From NCBI GenBank assembly GCA_036563665.1, contig DATCLY010000045.1, forward strand, positions 1 to 64,000: 64,000 nucleotides of DNA. Direction: 5' to 3'. This DNA is from FEN-1219 sp036563665 (lineage in GTDB: Bacteria; Pseudomonadota; Gammaproteobacteria; Steroidobacterales; Rariloculaceae). Shown here one piece after another: positions 1 through 8,046 of the stretch. The notes under the pieces are model-generated. The model made no database searches. It was given only the letters and a program-made list of their open reading frames with translations, and was not told the DNA's origin. A program made the translations under genes and the position numbers. The stretch's first letter is position 1; every line of letters starts with the position of its first letter.

Positions 1-1020
1 GTCTACCGCTGGAACCGCGCCGTGTACGGCGTGAGCGGCGGCGTGGCGCACCTGCGCATCGAGAACCGCGCGCTTCCCTCGGGGCCGACGGTGCTCGACG
101 AGATCGCCAACGCGGCGTTCTTCTTCGGGCTGGTGAGCGGCCTCCTCGAGGAGATCGGCGATCCGCGCGAGCTCCTCGACTTTCGGGTGGTCGAGGAAAG
201 CTTCTTCGCCGCCGCGCGGCACGGCCTCGAGGCGAAGCTTTACTGGGTGGACGGGGCGCGGCATCCGGCGGCCGAGCTGATCACCCAGCGCTTGCTTCCC
301 CTCGCGCGCGAAGGGCTCGCCGAAGCGGGCATCGACCGCGCCGACGTCGAGCGCTACCTCGGCGTCGTCGAGGCGCGCGTCGCCGCGCGCCGCACCGGCG
401 CGCGGTGGACGCTGGACTCGTTCGCCGCGCTGCGAGGGCAGGGGGAGGACCGGCGCGATCGGGCCCTCGTCGCCGCCATGATCGAGGGGGAGCGGAGCGG
501 CGCGCCGGTGCACGAGTGGCCTCTCGCCGCGGTGCCGTGCGCGCAGGACGGCGACGGCGCGGGGCTCGAGCGCGTCGGGCAGTTCATGACGACCGACCTC
601 TTCACCGTGCGTGAGGACGACCTCGTCGATCTCGCGGTGAGCGTGATGGAGTGGAGGCACGTCAAGAACGTGCCGGTCGAGGACGGGCAGGGGCGGCTCG
701 TCGGGCTCGTCACGCACCGCGACCTGCTGACGCTCCTGGCCCGCCGCCAATCCCGGGACGACGCGGCGGTGGCGGTGCGCGAGATCATGAGGCGCGATCC
801 CGTCACGGTGAGCGCGGAGACGCCGGTGCGTGAGGCCATGCGGCTCGTATGCGAGAGCGGCGTCGGATGCCTTCCGGTCGTCGAGGCCGGGCGCCTCGTC
901 GGGCTCGTCACGGAGTGCGATCTCTTGCGCGTCGCCGAGCGGCTGCTCGCGCGCGCCGCGCGCGGCGCCGATGCGGAGAGCGCCGTCACGACGTGCCCAC
1001 CGCTTCGACGCGGTCGCTGA
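1..1020 (+). CDS. GCS2-like ligase domain plus two CBS domains (5' partial)
   Basis: The reading frame is open from base 1, so the gene starts upstream; the first GTG inside the window (22) is not the true start. The visible 339 residues begin inside a carboxylate-amine ligase/GCS2-like domain (segment HLRIENRALPSGPT, then a helical region) and end in two CBS repeats, roughly at bases 574-750 (GQFMTTDLFTV ... GLVTHRDLL) and 775-950 (IMRRDPVTV ... GLVTECDLL). CBS pairs usually bind adenine nucleotides and regulate the attached enzyme. The fusion suggests a nucleotide-controlled glutamate-cysteine ligase-type enzyme, but the catalytic N-terminus is outside the window, so the substrate is unproven. 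The last 35 bases overlap the convergent gene that follows. A full class I gshA lies at 45650-47260, so this would be a second, unrelated type. Confidence 0.75.
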   Translation, partial: VYRWNRAVYGVSGGVAHLRIENRALPSGPTVLDEIANAAFFFGLVSGLLEEIGDPRELLDFRVVEESFFAAARHGLEAKLYWVDGARHPAAELITQRLLPLAREGLAEAGIDRADVERYLGVVEARVAARRTGARWTLDSFAALRGQGEDRRDRALVAAMIEGERSGAPVHEWPLAAVPCAQDGDGAGLERVGQFMTTDLFTVREDDLVDLAVSVMEWRHVKNVPVEDGQGRLVGLVTHRDLLTLLARRQSRDDAAVAVREIMRRDPVTVSAETPVREAMRLVCESGVGCLPVVEAGRLVGLVTECDLLRVAERLLARAARGADAESAVTTCPPLRRGR

Positions 1021-1672
1021 TCAGGAGCAGCCCGTCCTCGGGGCGGTCGAGAACCAGGCGGCGCGGCTGGATCACGTCGCGATAACCGCCCGCGGTCGGC
1101 TCCTCGTCGGGGTCGCGCTCCCAGCGCCCGACGCCCACGGCGGCCACCGTCTCGCCGGGCTCCACGATCCCCTCTCGGTACTGCATGTTCTTGTTGAAGA
1201 ACCAGCCCTTGCTCGAGTGCCCGCGCTGGGCGAGGAACACCTCGAGCTCCGGCGGCGCGTCGCGCATGAAGCCGGAAACGTACCTGCCGTCCTGGTCGAG
1301 CACCGCCTGCGCGTGAGCCGTCTTGATCAGCGCCTTGGCCTTTCCGTCGCGCAGGAAGAAGTCGACGCCTTCCTGCTCGTCGATGATCGTGACCCAGCGA
1401 CGGCTCTTGCCGCTGCCCCGCTGCTCGCGCACCGTCACTCGCCAGTACGCGCACGCCCGGCCGCTGAGAGGAGCGCGCAGCGTCCGGGGTGCCTCCACCT
1501 CGCCCACGATGCGCACCTTCTCGCCGCCTTTGACGTCGGCGATCCGACGGAGGGGCACCGCGCGCATGGCCCGCAGCGCCCGCTGATCGGCCGAGAAGTA
1601 CCACGCGCACAACGCGACGATCGCGAAGCAGACCAGAGCGACCGAGAGGACCAGGACGTGCCCGTCGTCCAT
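986..1672 (-). CDS. GIDE-domain membrane protein
   Basis: A 228-residue protein with one N-terminal membrane helix (about residues 4-26, LVLSVALVCFAIVALCAWYF) followed by a soluble domain. The conserved blocks (GEVEAPRTLRAPLSGRACAYW near residue 60, a charged stretch, then the KNMQYREGIVEPGETVAAVG segment near 165) match the GIDE domain seen in mitochondrial MUL1/MULAN and in bacterial proteins often labelled E3 ubiquitin ligase. No RING domain follows, so the ligase label should not be taken literally. Function is unknown; it is likely a membrane-tethered protein with the soluble domain on one face. It is convergent with, and overlaps by 35 bases, the CBS-domain gene. Such bacterial GIDE proteins are common in Myxococcota, which fits the left part of the window. 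Confidence 0.7.
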   Translation of the reverse strand: MDDGHVLVLSVALVCFAIVALCAWYFSADQRALRAMRAVPLRRIADVKGGEKVRIVGEVEAPRTLRAPLSGRACAYWRVTVREQRGSGKSRRWVTIIDEQEGVDFFLRDGKAKALIKTAHAQAVLDQDGRYVSGFMRDAPPELEVFLAQRGHSSKGWFFNKNMQYREGIVEPGETVAAVGVGRWERDPDEEPTAGGYRDVIQPRRLVLDRPEDGLLLISDRVEAVGTS

Positions 1673-1700
1673 GCCGCGAGGATAGCGCGGGCCGTGGCGC

Positions 1701-2573
1701 TCAGGGTACGCGGGGCGGCACCCTGCGCATGAGATTTTCCTGCGCGACCGTGGCCACCAGCACGCCGCTCTGCGTGTAGATGCGGCCGAAGTTCAGCCCG
1801 CGTGCTCCGGCCGCCGTCGGGCTCTCGGTCACGTAGGCGAGCCACTCGTCCGCGCGGAACGGACGGTGGAACCAGATCGCGTGATCGAGGCTCGCGACTT
1901 GGAGCGAAGGATCGAACCACGTCAGCCCGTGCTGGCGCAGCGACGCGTCGAGCAGCGTCAGGTCCGACGCGTAGGTGAGCACGCACTGGTGGAGGAGCGG
2001 GTCGTCGGGCAGCGCGCCGCGCGCACGGAACCACACGGCGTGCGGGCCGGTGCGCTTCTCGGGCTTGCGCGGGTCGATCGGGTCGAGGTCGTGGACGACG
2101 ATGGGGCGCTCGAGCCGCTCGAGGAAGCGGAAGATCGGGTGGCCGGTCTCTTCGGCTGCGATGCGCACCAGCTCGTCGGTCGAAGGCACGCTCTCCGGCG
2201 GCGCGAGCTCGGGCATGGGCACTTGGTGCTCGTAGCCTTGCTCGTCGCGTTGAAACGACGCCGCCATGCTGAAGATGGCTTCGCCTTCCTGGATGGCGAC
2301 GACACGCCGCGTGCTGAAGGACGATCCGTCGCGGATGCGGTCGACCTCGTAGAGGATGGGGAGCTTCGGATCGCCCGGCCGCATGAAGTAGGCGTGCAGC
2401 GAATGTACCTTGCGATCGGCGACGGTGCGCACGGCCGCCACCAGCGCCTGCGCGGCGACCTGTCCGCCGAACACGCGCGGCCGCCCGTCGTCGGGGCTGT
2501 AACCGCGGAAGAGATCCCGATCGATCCGCTCGAGGTCGAGGCGCTCGAGCAGCGGCTTGATCTCGCTCGACAT
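1701..2573 (-). CDS. tesB: Acyl-CoA thioesterase II (TesB)
   Basis: A 290-residue double-hotdog thioesterase, the usual length for TesB (E. coli 286). It hydrolyses medium to long acyl-CoAs to free acid and CoA in the cytoplasm. The catalytic set is recognisable: Asp in ASLDHAIWFHRPF, a Thr in ESPTAAGARG, and Gln in VAQENLMR near the C-terminus. The N-terminal hotdog carries FGGQVAAQALVAA and VHSLHAYFMRPGD, both family hallmarks. The start ATG at 2573 gives the standard N-terminus. It lies 31 bases downstream of the zinc dehydrogenase on the same strand, so the two may be cotranscribed; with the enoyl-CoA hydratase on the other strand it makes a small lipid/aldehyde metabolism cluster. Confidence 0.93.
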   Translation of the reverse strand: MSSEIKPLLERLDLERIDRDLFRGYSPDDGRPRVFGGQVAAQALVAAVRTVADRKVHSLHAYFMRPGDPKLPILYEVDRIRDGSSFSTRRVVAIQEGEAIFSMAASFQRDEQGYEHQVPMPELAPPESVPSTDELVRIAAEETGHPIFRFLERLERPIVVHDLDPIDPRKPEKRTGPHAVWFRARGALPDDPLLHQCVLTYASDLTLLDASLRQHGLTWFDPSLQVASLDHAIWFHRPFRADEWLAYVTESPTAAGARGLNFGRIYTQSGVLVATVAQENLMRRVPPRVP

Positions 2574-2604
2574 GCGGCGCTTGTAGCAGGCCGCACGCGC
2601 GCGC

Positions 2605-3804
2605 TCACGCCGCCTCGAGCACCACCTTCACCCAGCCGTCCTCGTGGGCGTCGAACTTGTGGTAGGCCTCGATCGCGTTCGCCAGCGGGCGGCGCTGCGT
2701 GATGATCCTGGTCGGCTCGACCTGCCCGGAGACCACGAGGTCGATCAGCTTCGGGATGTACTTGCGGTGGTTGCAGTTGCCGGCCCGCACGGTGAGGTTC
2801 TTGTTCGTCATCTTGCCGAGCGGGAAGAAGCGGTCGTTCTCCGGGTAGACGCCGATGATCGAAAGCGTGCCGGCTTTGGCGAGCCCTTCGACCGCCCAGC
2901 GGAGCGCTTGCGAAGGCGCGTCGCCGGGGTGCCACTCCTCGACGGGCCGTTCGGCGATCTCCTCCGCTTCTTCGCGCATCGCTTCGGCCGTGGCGTCGTC
3001 GGGCTTGGCGGGACCGGCCTGCGGGAGCTCCGCGTCCACGCCGACCGCGTCGATCGCACGGTCGACGCCGATGTCGCTCGTGAGCTCGAGGAGCACCTCG
3101 ATGGGGTCCTCGGCGTCGAAGTCGATCACCTCGGCGCCTTGCGAGCGCGCCATCTCGAGGCGGCTCTTCACGTGGTCGATGGCGAAGATGCGACCCGCGC
3201 CCATCAGCTTCGCGCTCGCGATGGCGAACTGCCCGACCGGGCCGCAGCCGAAGACGGCGACGGTCGAGCCGTCGTGGATGTGCGCGAGCTCGGCGCCGAA
3301 GTAGCCCGTGGGAAAGATGTCGGAGAGGAGGATCGCCTCCTCGTCGTCGATGGCGTCCGGGAGCTTCACGAGGTTCACGTGCGCGAAGGGGATGCGCGCC
3401 TTCTCGGCCTGCAGGCCGTGGATCGCGCCTGCGCTCTCGGGCCCACCGTAGAACGCGGTCCCGGCGCGGTGGCCCTTCGGGTTCGCGTTGTCGCACTGCG
3501 CGAAATAGCCCGCGCGGCAGTAGGAGCACACGCCGCAACAGATGGTGGACGGCACGACCACGCGGTCGCCCTCGCGCAGGTTGCGCACGCCCGGCCCGAT
3601 CGCCTCGACGACGCCGACGCCCTCGTGACCGATGATCGTGCCCGGCTTCAGGCCCGGCACGGTGCCGCGGACGAAGTGGAGGTCGGTGCCACAGATGGCC
3701 GTGGTCGTGAGGCGCACGATCGCGTCGGTGGGGGCCTCGATCTTCGGCTCCGGCACGTCCTCGAGGCGAATGTCGCCGGCTCCGTGGAATACGACTGCTC
3801 GCAT
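2605..3804 (-). CDS. Zinc-dependent alcohol/formaldehyde dehydrogenase-like oxidoreductase
   Basis: A 399-residue medium-chain dehydrogenase. Catalytic zinc ligands are visible in CGTDLHF and GHEGVG, the structural zinc loop in CCGVCSYCRAGYFAQC, and the NAD-binding Rossmann motif in VAVFGCGPVGQFA. Length and the insertion before the C-terminal lobe match the glutathione-independent formaldehyde dehydrogenase branch (FdhA/Tdh-like), which oxidises aldehydes or alcohols with bound or free NAD. The exact substrate cannot be read from sequence. A good Shine-Dalgarno (GGAGG, about 10 bases upstream) supports ATG at 3804. It is divergent from the enoyl-CoA hydratase gene across a 99-base spacer and precedes tesB. 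Confidence 0.87.
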   Translation of the reverse strand: MRAVVFHGAGDIRLEDVPEPKIEAPTDAIVRLTTTAICGTDLHFVRGTVPGLKPGTIIGHEGVGVVEAIGPGVRNLREGDRVVVPSTICCGVCSYCRAGYFAQCDNANPKGHRAGTAFYGGPESAGAIHGLQAEKARIPFAHVNLVKLPDAIDDEEAILLSDIFPTGYFGAELAHIHDGSTVAVFGCGPVGQFAIASAKLMGAGRIFAIDHVKSRLEMARSQGAEVIDFDAEDPIEVLLELTSDIGVDRAIDAVGVDAELPQAGPAKPDDATAEAMREEAEEIAERPVEEWHPGDAPSQALRWAVEGLAKAGTLSIIGVYPENDRFFPLGKMTNKNLTVRAGNCNHRKYIPKLIDLVVSGQVEPTRIITQRRPLANAIEAYHKFDAHEDGWVKVVLEAA

Positions 3805-3903
3805 CTCGAAACGTCCTCCTCTCTCGGAGAGAGCGGTGCATCGTGCGTTCCACGCGGCGGCGGAAGCTGCGGGCGGCCGCGCGAACGGTTACCATCGCCC
3901 CGC

Positions 3904-4671
3904 ATGACGACCGAGGCGCGAGTGCGGGTCCGGGACGAGGGCGCGATCCGCATCCTGACGTGGAGCCGGCCCGAGAAGAAGAACGCCTTCGACGTGGCCA
4001 TGGCGGCGCAGTTGTGGAGCGCGCTCCAGGAGGCCGAGGCCGAGACGTCGGTGCGGGTGATCGTCGTCACCGCCGAAGGCGATTACTGGAGCGGCGGGGC
4101 CGACGTGAACATCTTCTTGAACATGGGGAGCTACGCGCCGGCCGACCTGGCGAAGGTCGCTCGCCTCTACGAGCCGCTGCGCGCCTGTACGAAGACGACG
4201 ATCGCGATGGTGCAGGGCCACGCCGTCGGTATGGGCGTGACGATGCTGCCGCACTTCGACCTCGTCTACGCGTCCGACCACGTCACCTTCACGACGCCCT
4301 TCGTGAAGCTCGGGCTCGTGCTCGAGTACGGAAGCGCGTACACGCTCTCGCGGCTGATCGGGATCCAGCGCGCGAAGGAGCTCATCCTGAGGGCGGCGCC
4401 GCTCGACGCGCGCATCGCGTGCGAGTGGGGCCTCGTGACGCGGATCTTCCCCGCCGAGAAGCTGCGCGACGAGACGCTCGCCATCGCGCGCGAGATCGCC
4501 GCGAACCCGCCGGGCGCGGTCGCGGAGGCGAAGCGCCTGCTCGATCGCGGCATGGAGCTCGGGTTCGCCGAGGCGACGGCGGCGGAGGATGCGGCCCTCG
4601 CCGCGCGCTACGGCTCGAAGGAGAACGTCGAGGCCGTGATGGCGCTGATGGAGCGCAAGCGCCGCCCTTGA
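3904..4671 (+). CDS. Enoyl-CoA hydratase/isomerase (delta3-delta2 isomerase-like)
   Basis: A 255-residue crotonase-fold protein starting at ATG 3904; the open frame extends far upstream but that part is a shadow of the dehydrogenase. Oxyanion-hole segments are present (SGGADVN and GHAVGMGV). The two glutamates used by classical enoyl-CoA hydratase are not at their usual places (GVTMLPHFD and TPFVKLG instead). A Glu lies in VLEYGS, the position used by the PECI/ECI-type delta3,delta2-enoyl-CoA isomerases, whose PF..LG..PE.SS pattern this resembles. It therefore more likely moves double bonds in unsaturated fatty acyl-CoAs than hydrates them. It would work in beta-oxidation alongside the neighbouring TesB. 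Confidence 0.87.
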   Translation: MTTEARVRVRDEGAIRILTWSRPEKKNAFDVAMAAQLWSALQEAEAETSVRVIVVTAEGDYWSGGADVNIFLNMGSYAPADLAKVARLYEPLRACTKTTIAMVQGHAVGMGVTMLPHFDLVYASDHVTFTTPFVKLGLVLEYGSAYTLSRLIGIQRAKELILRAAPLDARIACEWGLVTRIFPAEKLRDETLAIAREIAANPPGAVAEAKRLLDRGMELGFAEATAAEDAALAARYGSKENVEAVMALMERKRRP

Positions 4672-4680
4672 GCGTGCGCG

Positions 4681-5139
4681 TCAGCGCTCGCGCGTGCGGG
4701 GGAGCGGCTCGGTGCCGCGCGACCAGAAGAGCGACGCGCGCACGGTGCTCTCGCCGGCGGCGGGAAAGCGCAGGCGCCTGAGCGCCGCCGCGGCGCAACG
4801 CCGCCAGCGTACGAGCGACGGCACGCGGCGATCCTCCGGGTCGAGCTCGAGCAGGTCGAGCCGCGTCACGCGGCCGCTCCGGACCACGAACTCGAAGTCG
4901 ACGCGCTCGGCCACCATCGTCTCGGGACCGCGAGCGCGCGCTCGCGCGCAGCGCGCCAAAAGCGCGCGGCTTTCGGCCGCCGCGGCGCGCGCCTGCTCGA
5001 GGGAGAGCGGCCCCTCGACCGCGCGGACCTCGATCCATCCCGCGATCGGCTCCTCGGGGCCCTCGTCCCACACGTCGTCCTGCGCGAGGGCCGGCGCCGC
5101 CGAAAGGAGCAGCACGAGCGAGAGCGCACGAGGGACCAC
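4681..5139 (-). CDS. Secreted protein with AgmX/PglI-type C-terminal domain
   Basis: A 152-residue protein with a clear signal peptide (hydrophobic core LSLVLLLSAAPALA, cleavage after AQ). The C-terminal two thirds (VVRSGRVTRLDLLELDPED ... VRWRRCAAAALRRLRFPAAGES) resemble the AgmX/PglI C-terminal domain, a TonB-C-like fold with the pattern G.V....d ... C...l..l.FP. Proteins of this type are abundant in Myxococcota and were first linked there to gliding. The role here is unknown; it should be periplasmic. It ends 9 bases from the convergent enoyl-CoA hydratase gene. Confidence 0.65.
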   Translation of the reverse strand: MVPRALSLVLLLSAAPALAQDDVWDEGPEEPIAGWIEVRAVEGPLSLEQARAAAAESRALLARCARARARGPETMVAERVDFEFVVRSGRVTRLDLLELDPEDRRVPSLVRWRRCAAAALRRLRFPAAGESTVRASLFWSRGTEPLPRTRER

Positions 5140-5194
5140 GCCCCGAGCCTACGTCGGGGCGCCGGGCGCGCACAACGCCGCGGGCGGCGATCGC

Positions 5195-6250
5195 TCAGCG
5201 ATACTCTTCCTGCAGCGCCTCGAGGGCGGCGCTGCCGGGGCAGAGCTGCTCGAACGGTAGCTGCGCGAGCGGGGTCTCCACGGTGCGCGCGCTCGCGTGC
5301 ATGTCGGGCGTGGACTCGTCGACGTAGAGCAGCCCGGTCGGGATCTCGCCGGCGGCGCGGCGCTCTTCGAGGTAGCGCTGGACGACGTCGCGCTTGGTTG
5401 GATCGTAGTCCGGCGGGACCTTGCGGAAGAGCACGCTGCTTCCGTCGTGCATTCGCACGTGGGCGGCCGCGCCCTCCGGATAGTCGGCCGTGATCTCCTC
5501 GGCGGGCGGGACGAAGTCGGCCTCGACGAGGCGCACCTGGTGCTGGCGCGTGTAGAGGTAGCTCTTGGTCGAGCCCTCGTGATCGTTGAAGGTCACGCAC
5601 GGCGAGATCACGTCCACCAGCGCGAAGCCCCGGTGCTTGAGGGCGGCCTTCAGGATGGGCACGAGCTGCGCCTTGTCGCCGGAGAAGCTGCGCGCCACGA
5701 AGGTCGCGCCGATGCTCAGCGCGAGCATCACCGGATCGATCGGAGCCTGCGTGTTCGGCTCGCCGCGCTTGGACTTGCTCCCGATGTCCGCCGAGGCCGA
5801 GAACTGGCCCTTCGTCAGGCCGTACACCCCGTTGTTCTCGAGGACGTACACCATGTTCACGTTCCGGCGGATGGCGTGGCACATCTGGCCGAGGCCGATG
5901 GAGAGCGAGTCGCCGTCGCCGCTCACGCCGATGTACACGAGCGACTTGTTCGCGGCGATGGCTCCCGTCGCGATCGCCGGCATCCGGCCGTGCACGGAGT
6001 TGAAGCCGTGCGCGCCCGACAGGAAGTACGTCGGCGTCTTGGACGAGCACCCGATCCCCGAGAGCTTCGCCACCCGGTGCGGCGGCACGTCGAGCTCGAA
6101 GAAGGCGCGCACGATCGCGGCGGTGATGGAGTCGTGGCCGCAGCCGGCGCACAGCGTCGACATGGCGCCCTCGTAGTCGCGGACCGTGAGGCCGAGCTTG
6201 TTCGGCTTCTGCGACGGATGGCGCGCGACGGGCTTCTTGATGTAGGTCAC
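5195..6250 (-). CDS. korB: 2-oxoacid:ferredoxin oxidoreductase beta subunit
   Basis: A 351-residue beta subunit that binds thiamine diphosphate. The TPP motif is complete: GDGDSLSIG followed by NNGVYGLTKGQ. Cysteines for a [4Fe-4S] cluster appear in CAGCGH, GIGCSS and ISPCVTF. It pairs with the fused gamma-alpha subunit encoded just upstream to decarboxylate a 2-oxoacid (2-oxoglutarate or pyruvate/branched acids cannot be separated by eye) to acyl-CoA with reduction of ferredoxin. The GTG start at 6250 overlaps the stop of the alpha gene (GTGA), indicating translational coupling; the longer open frame upstream is a shadow. Third and last gene of a three-gene operon. Confidence 0.92.
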   Translation of the reverse strand: MTYIKKPVARHPSQKPNKLGLTVRDYEGAMSTLCAGCGHDSITAAIVRAFFELDVPPHRVAKLSGIGCSSKTPTYFLSGAHGFNSVHGRMPAIATGAIAANKSLVYIGVSGDGDSLSIGLGQMCHAIRRNVNMVYVLENNGVYGLTKGQFSASADIGSKSKRGEPNTQAPIDPVMLALSIGATFVARSFSGDKAQLVPILKAALKHRGFALVDVISPCVTFNDHEGSTKSYLYTRQHQVRLVEADFVPPAEEITADYPEGAAAHVRMHDGSSVLFRKVPPDYDPTKRDVVQRYLEERRAAGEIPTGLLYVDESTPDMHASARTVETPLAQLPFEQLCPGSAALEALQEEYR

Positions 6251-8046
6251 GACTTCTTCTCTCCCTCGAGCGCGCGGATGCCCTCGACCACCTGCCGCGC
6301 CTGCAGCGGGAAGCCGCCATAGGCCAGAACGGAGCGGAGCTTTTCCTTCGGGAGGGGCGTTTCCAAGGTGAGCAGCGACTTGAGCTGCGCGTCGCGGTTC
6401 TGCTCCACGACGTAGATGCGGTCGTGCGCTTCGAGGAAGCGGACGACCTCGGCCCCGAACGGGAAGCCGCGCACGCGCAAATAGTCGCCGCGGTGCCCCT
6501 CGGCCCACAGGATCTCGAGCGCCTCGCGGACCGCGAGATCGCAGCCGCCGATCGTGACTACGCCGAAGGTGGCGTCGGGATGGCGCTCGACGATCGCTTC
6601 GGGCACGTGGGCCGCCGCCGCGGCGTGCTTGCGCGCGAGGCGATCGACGACTTCCTGGTACTCCTCGGGAATCTCCGTGTAGCCGCCGAACTTGTTGTGG
6701 CCCGAGCCGCGCGTGAAGAACGCGCCCTTCGGGCTCACGCCGGGAAGGGTGCGGGCCGCCACGCCGAGCTCGTCCTCGGGCCAGTAGCGGTAGTACTTCG
6801 GCAGCGCCTCGACCTCTTCCTTCGTGAGCACACGGCCGCGGTCCGGGCGGTAGGCGTCGTCCCACTTGAGGCGCGGGACGACCCAGTCGTTCATGCCGAT
6901 GTCGAGGTCGGTCAGCATGAACACCGGCGTCTGGAAGCGCTCGGCCAGGTCGAAGGCCTTCACGGCGAAGTAGAAGCACTCCTCGGGGTTCGCGGGATAG
7001 AGGCAGATGTGCTTCGTGTCGCCGTGCGACGCGTAGGCGCAGAGCAGGATGTCGCCCTGCTGCGTGCGCGTCGGCATCCCGGTCGACGGTCCGACGCGCT
7101 GCACGTCGATGATGACGGCCGGAATCTCCGCGTAGTACGCGAGGCCGACGAGCTCGTTCATGAGCGAGATGCCCGGGCCCGACGTGGCCGTGAAGGCGCG
7201 GGCGCCGTTCCAGCTCGCGCCGACCACCATGCCGAGCGCGGCGAGCTCGTCCTCCGCCTGGAGGATGCAGTAGCGGCGCTCCTTCGTCTCCGGGTCGGTG
7301 CGGTAGCGCGCGCACAGCGACGTGAAGGCGTCCATCACGCTCGTCGAGGGCGTGATCGGGTACCATGCCGCCACCGTGGCGCCGGCGTAGAGGCAGCCCA
7401 GAGCCGTGGCCGTGTTTCCGTCGATGAGGATGCAGTCCTTCGTGGCATCCATCTTCTCGAGGCGGAACGGCAGCGGCTCGAAGTGCTCCCGCGCGTAGTC
7501 GTAGCCGAGCTTGATGGCGAGCTTGTTCGAGTCCATCAGCGCCGGCTTGCGTGAGAACTTCTCGACGAGCATCTGCTCGACGACGTCCATGTCGATCTCG
7601 AGCAGCGCCGCGAGCGTGCCCGCGTACGCGATGTTCTTCATCAAGATGCGCTCGCGCGACGAGCGGAACGCTTCGTTGCACATCTGCGCGTACGGCACGC
7701 CGAGGAACGTCACGTCCTCGCGAACGAGCTCGGGCTTGAGCGGCCACGTCGAGTCGTAGAGCACGTAACCGCCCGAGCGGACCTCCTTGACGTCCCTCGC
7801 GTACGTCTCCGCGTTCATCGCGACGACGAGGTCGTAGTCGGCGGTGCGCGCCGTGTGCCCCTTCGCGTTGACGCGGATCTCGTACCAGGTCGGCAGCCCC
7901 TGGATGTTCGAGGGGAAGAGGTTCTTGCCGGAGACCGGGATGCCCATGCGGAAGATGGCCTGCATGAGCAAGCCGTTCGCGCTGGCGGACCCGGTCCCGT
8001 TCACGTTCGCGAGCTTGATCGCGAAGTCGTTGATGCGGGTGGTCAT
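6247..8046 (-). CDS. korA: 2-oxoacid:ferredoxin oxidoreductase, fused gamma-alpha subunit
   Basis: A 599-residue protein. Residues about 1-195 form the gamma domain (VNGTGSASANGLL, PSNIQGLPTWYEIRV); about 205 onward is the alpha domain with the hallmark YPITPSTSVMDAF and an LTDLDIGMNDWV segment. A gamma-alpha fusion is normal for the two-subunit 2-oxoglutarate/2-oxoacid enzymes. With the beta subunit it forms the oxidoreductase that feeds low-potential electrons to ferredoxin. ATG 8046 overlaps the preceding stop by four bases (ATGA), so it is coupled to the FAD/Fe-S reductase gene upstream and, by GTGA, to korB downstream. Confidence 0.92.
   Translation of the reverse strand: MTTRINDFAIKLANVNGTGSASANGLLMQAIFRMGIPVSGKNLFPSNIQGLPTWYEIRVNAKGHTARTADYDLVVAMNAETYARDVKEVRSGGYVLYDSTWPLKPELVREDVTFLGVPYAQMCNEAFRSSRERILMKNIAYAGTLAALLEIDMDVVEQMLVEKFSRKPALMDSNKLAIKLGYDYAREHFEPLPFRLEKMDATKDCILIDGNTATALGCLYAGATVAAWYPITPSTSVMDAFTSLCARYRTDPETKERRYCILQAEDELAALGMVVGASWNGARAFTATSGPGISLMNELVGLAYYAEIPAVIIDVQRVGPSTGMPTRTQQGDILLCAYASHGDTKHICLYPANPEECFYFAVKAFDLAERFQTPVFMLTDLDIGMNDWVVPRLKWDDAYRPDRGRVLTKEEVEALPKYYRYWPEDELGVAARTLPGVSPKGAFFTRGSGHNKFGGYTEIPEEYQEVVDRLARKHAAAAAHVPEAIVERHPDATFGVVTIGGCDLAVREALEILWAEGHRGDYLRVRGFPFGAEVVRFLEAHDRIYVVEQNRDAQLKSLLTLETPLPKEKLRSVLAYGGFPLQARQVVEGIRALEGEKKS

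Noticed and set aside
1958..3895. Long minus-strand open frame of 645 codons
   Set aside because: It is an arginine/serine-rich shadow of the tesB and dehydrogenase genes; high GC keeps alternative frames open.
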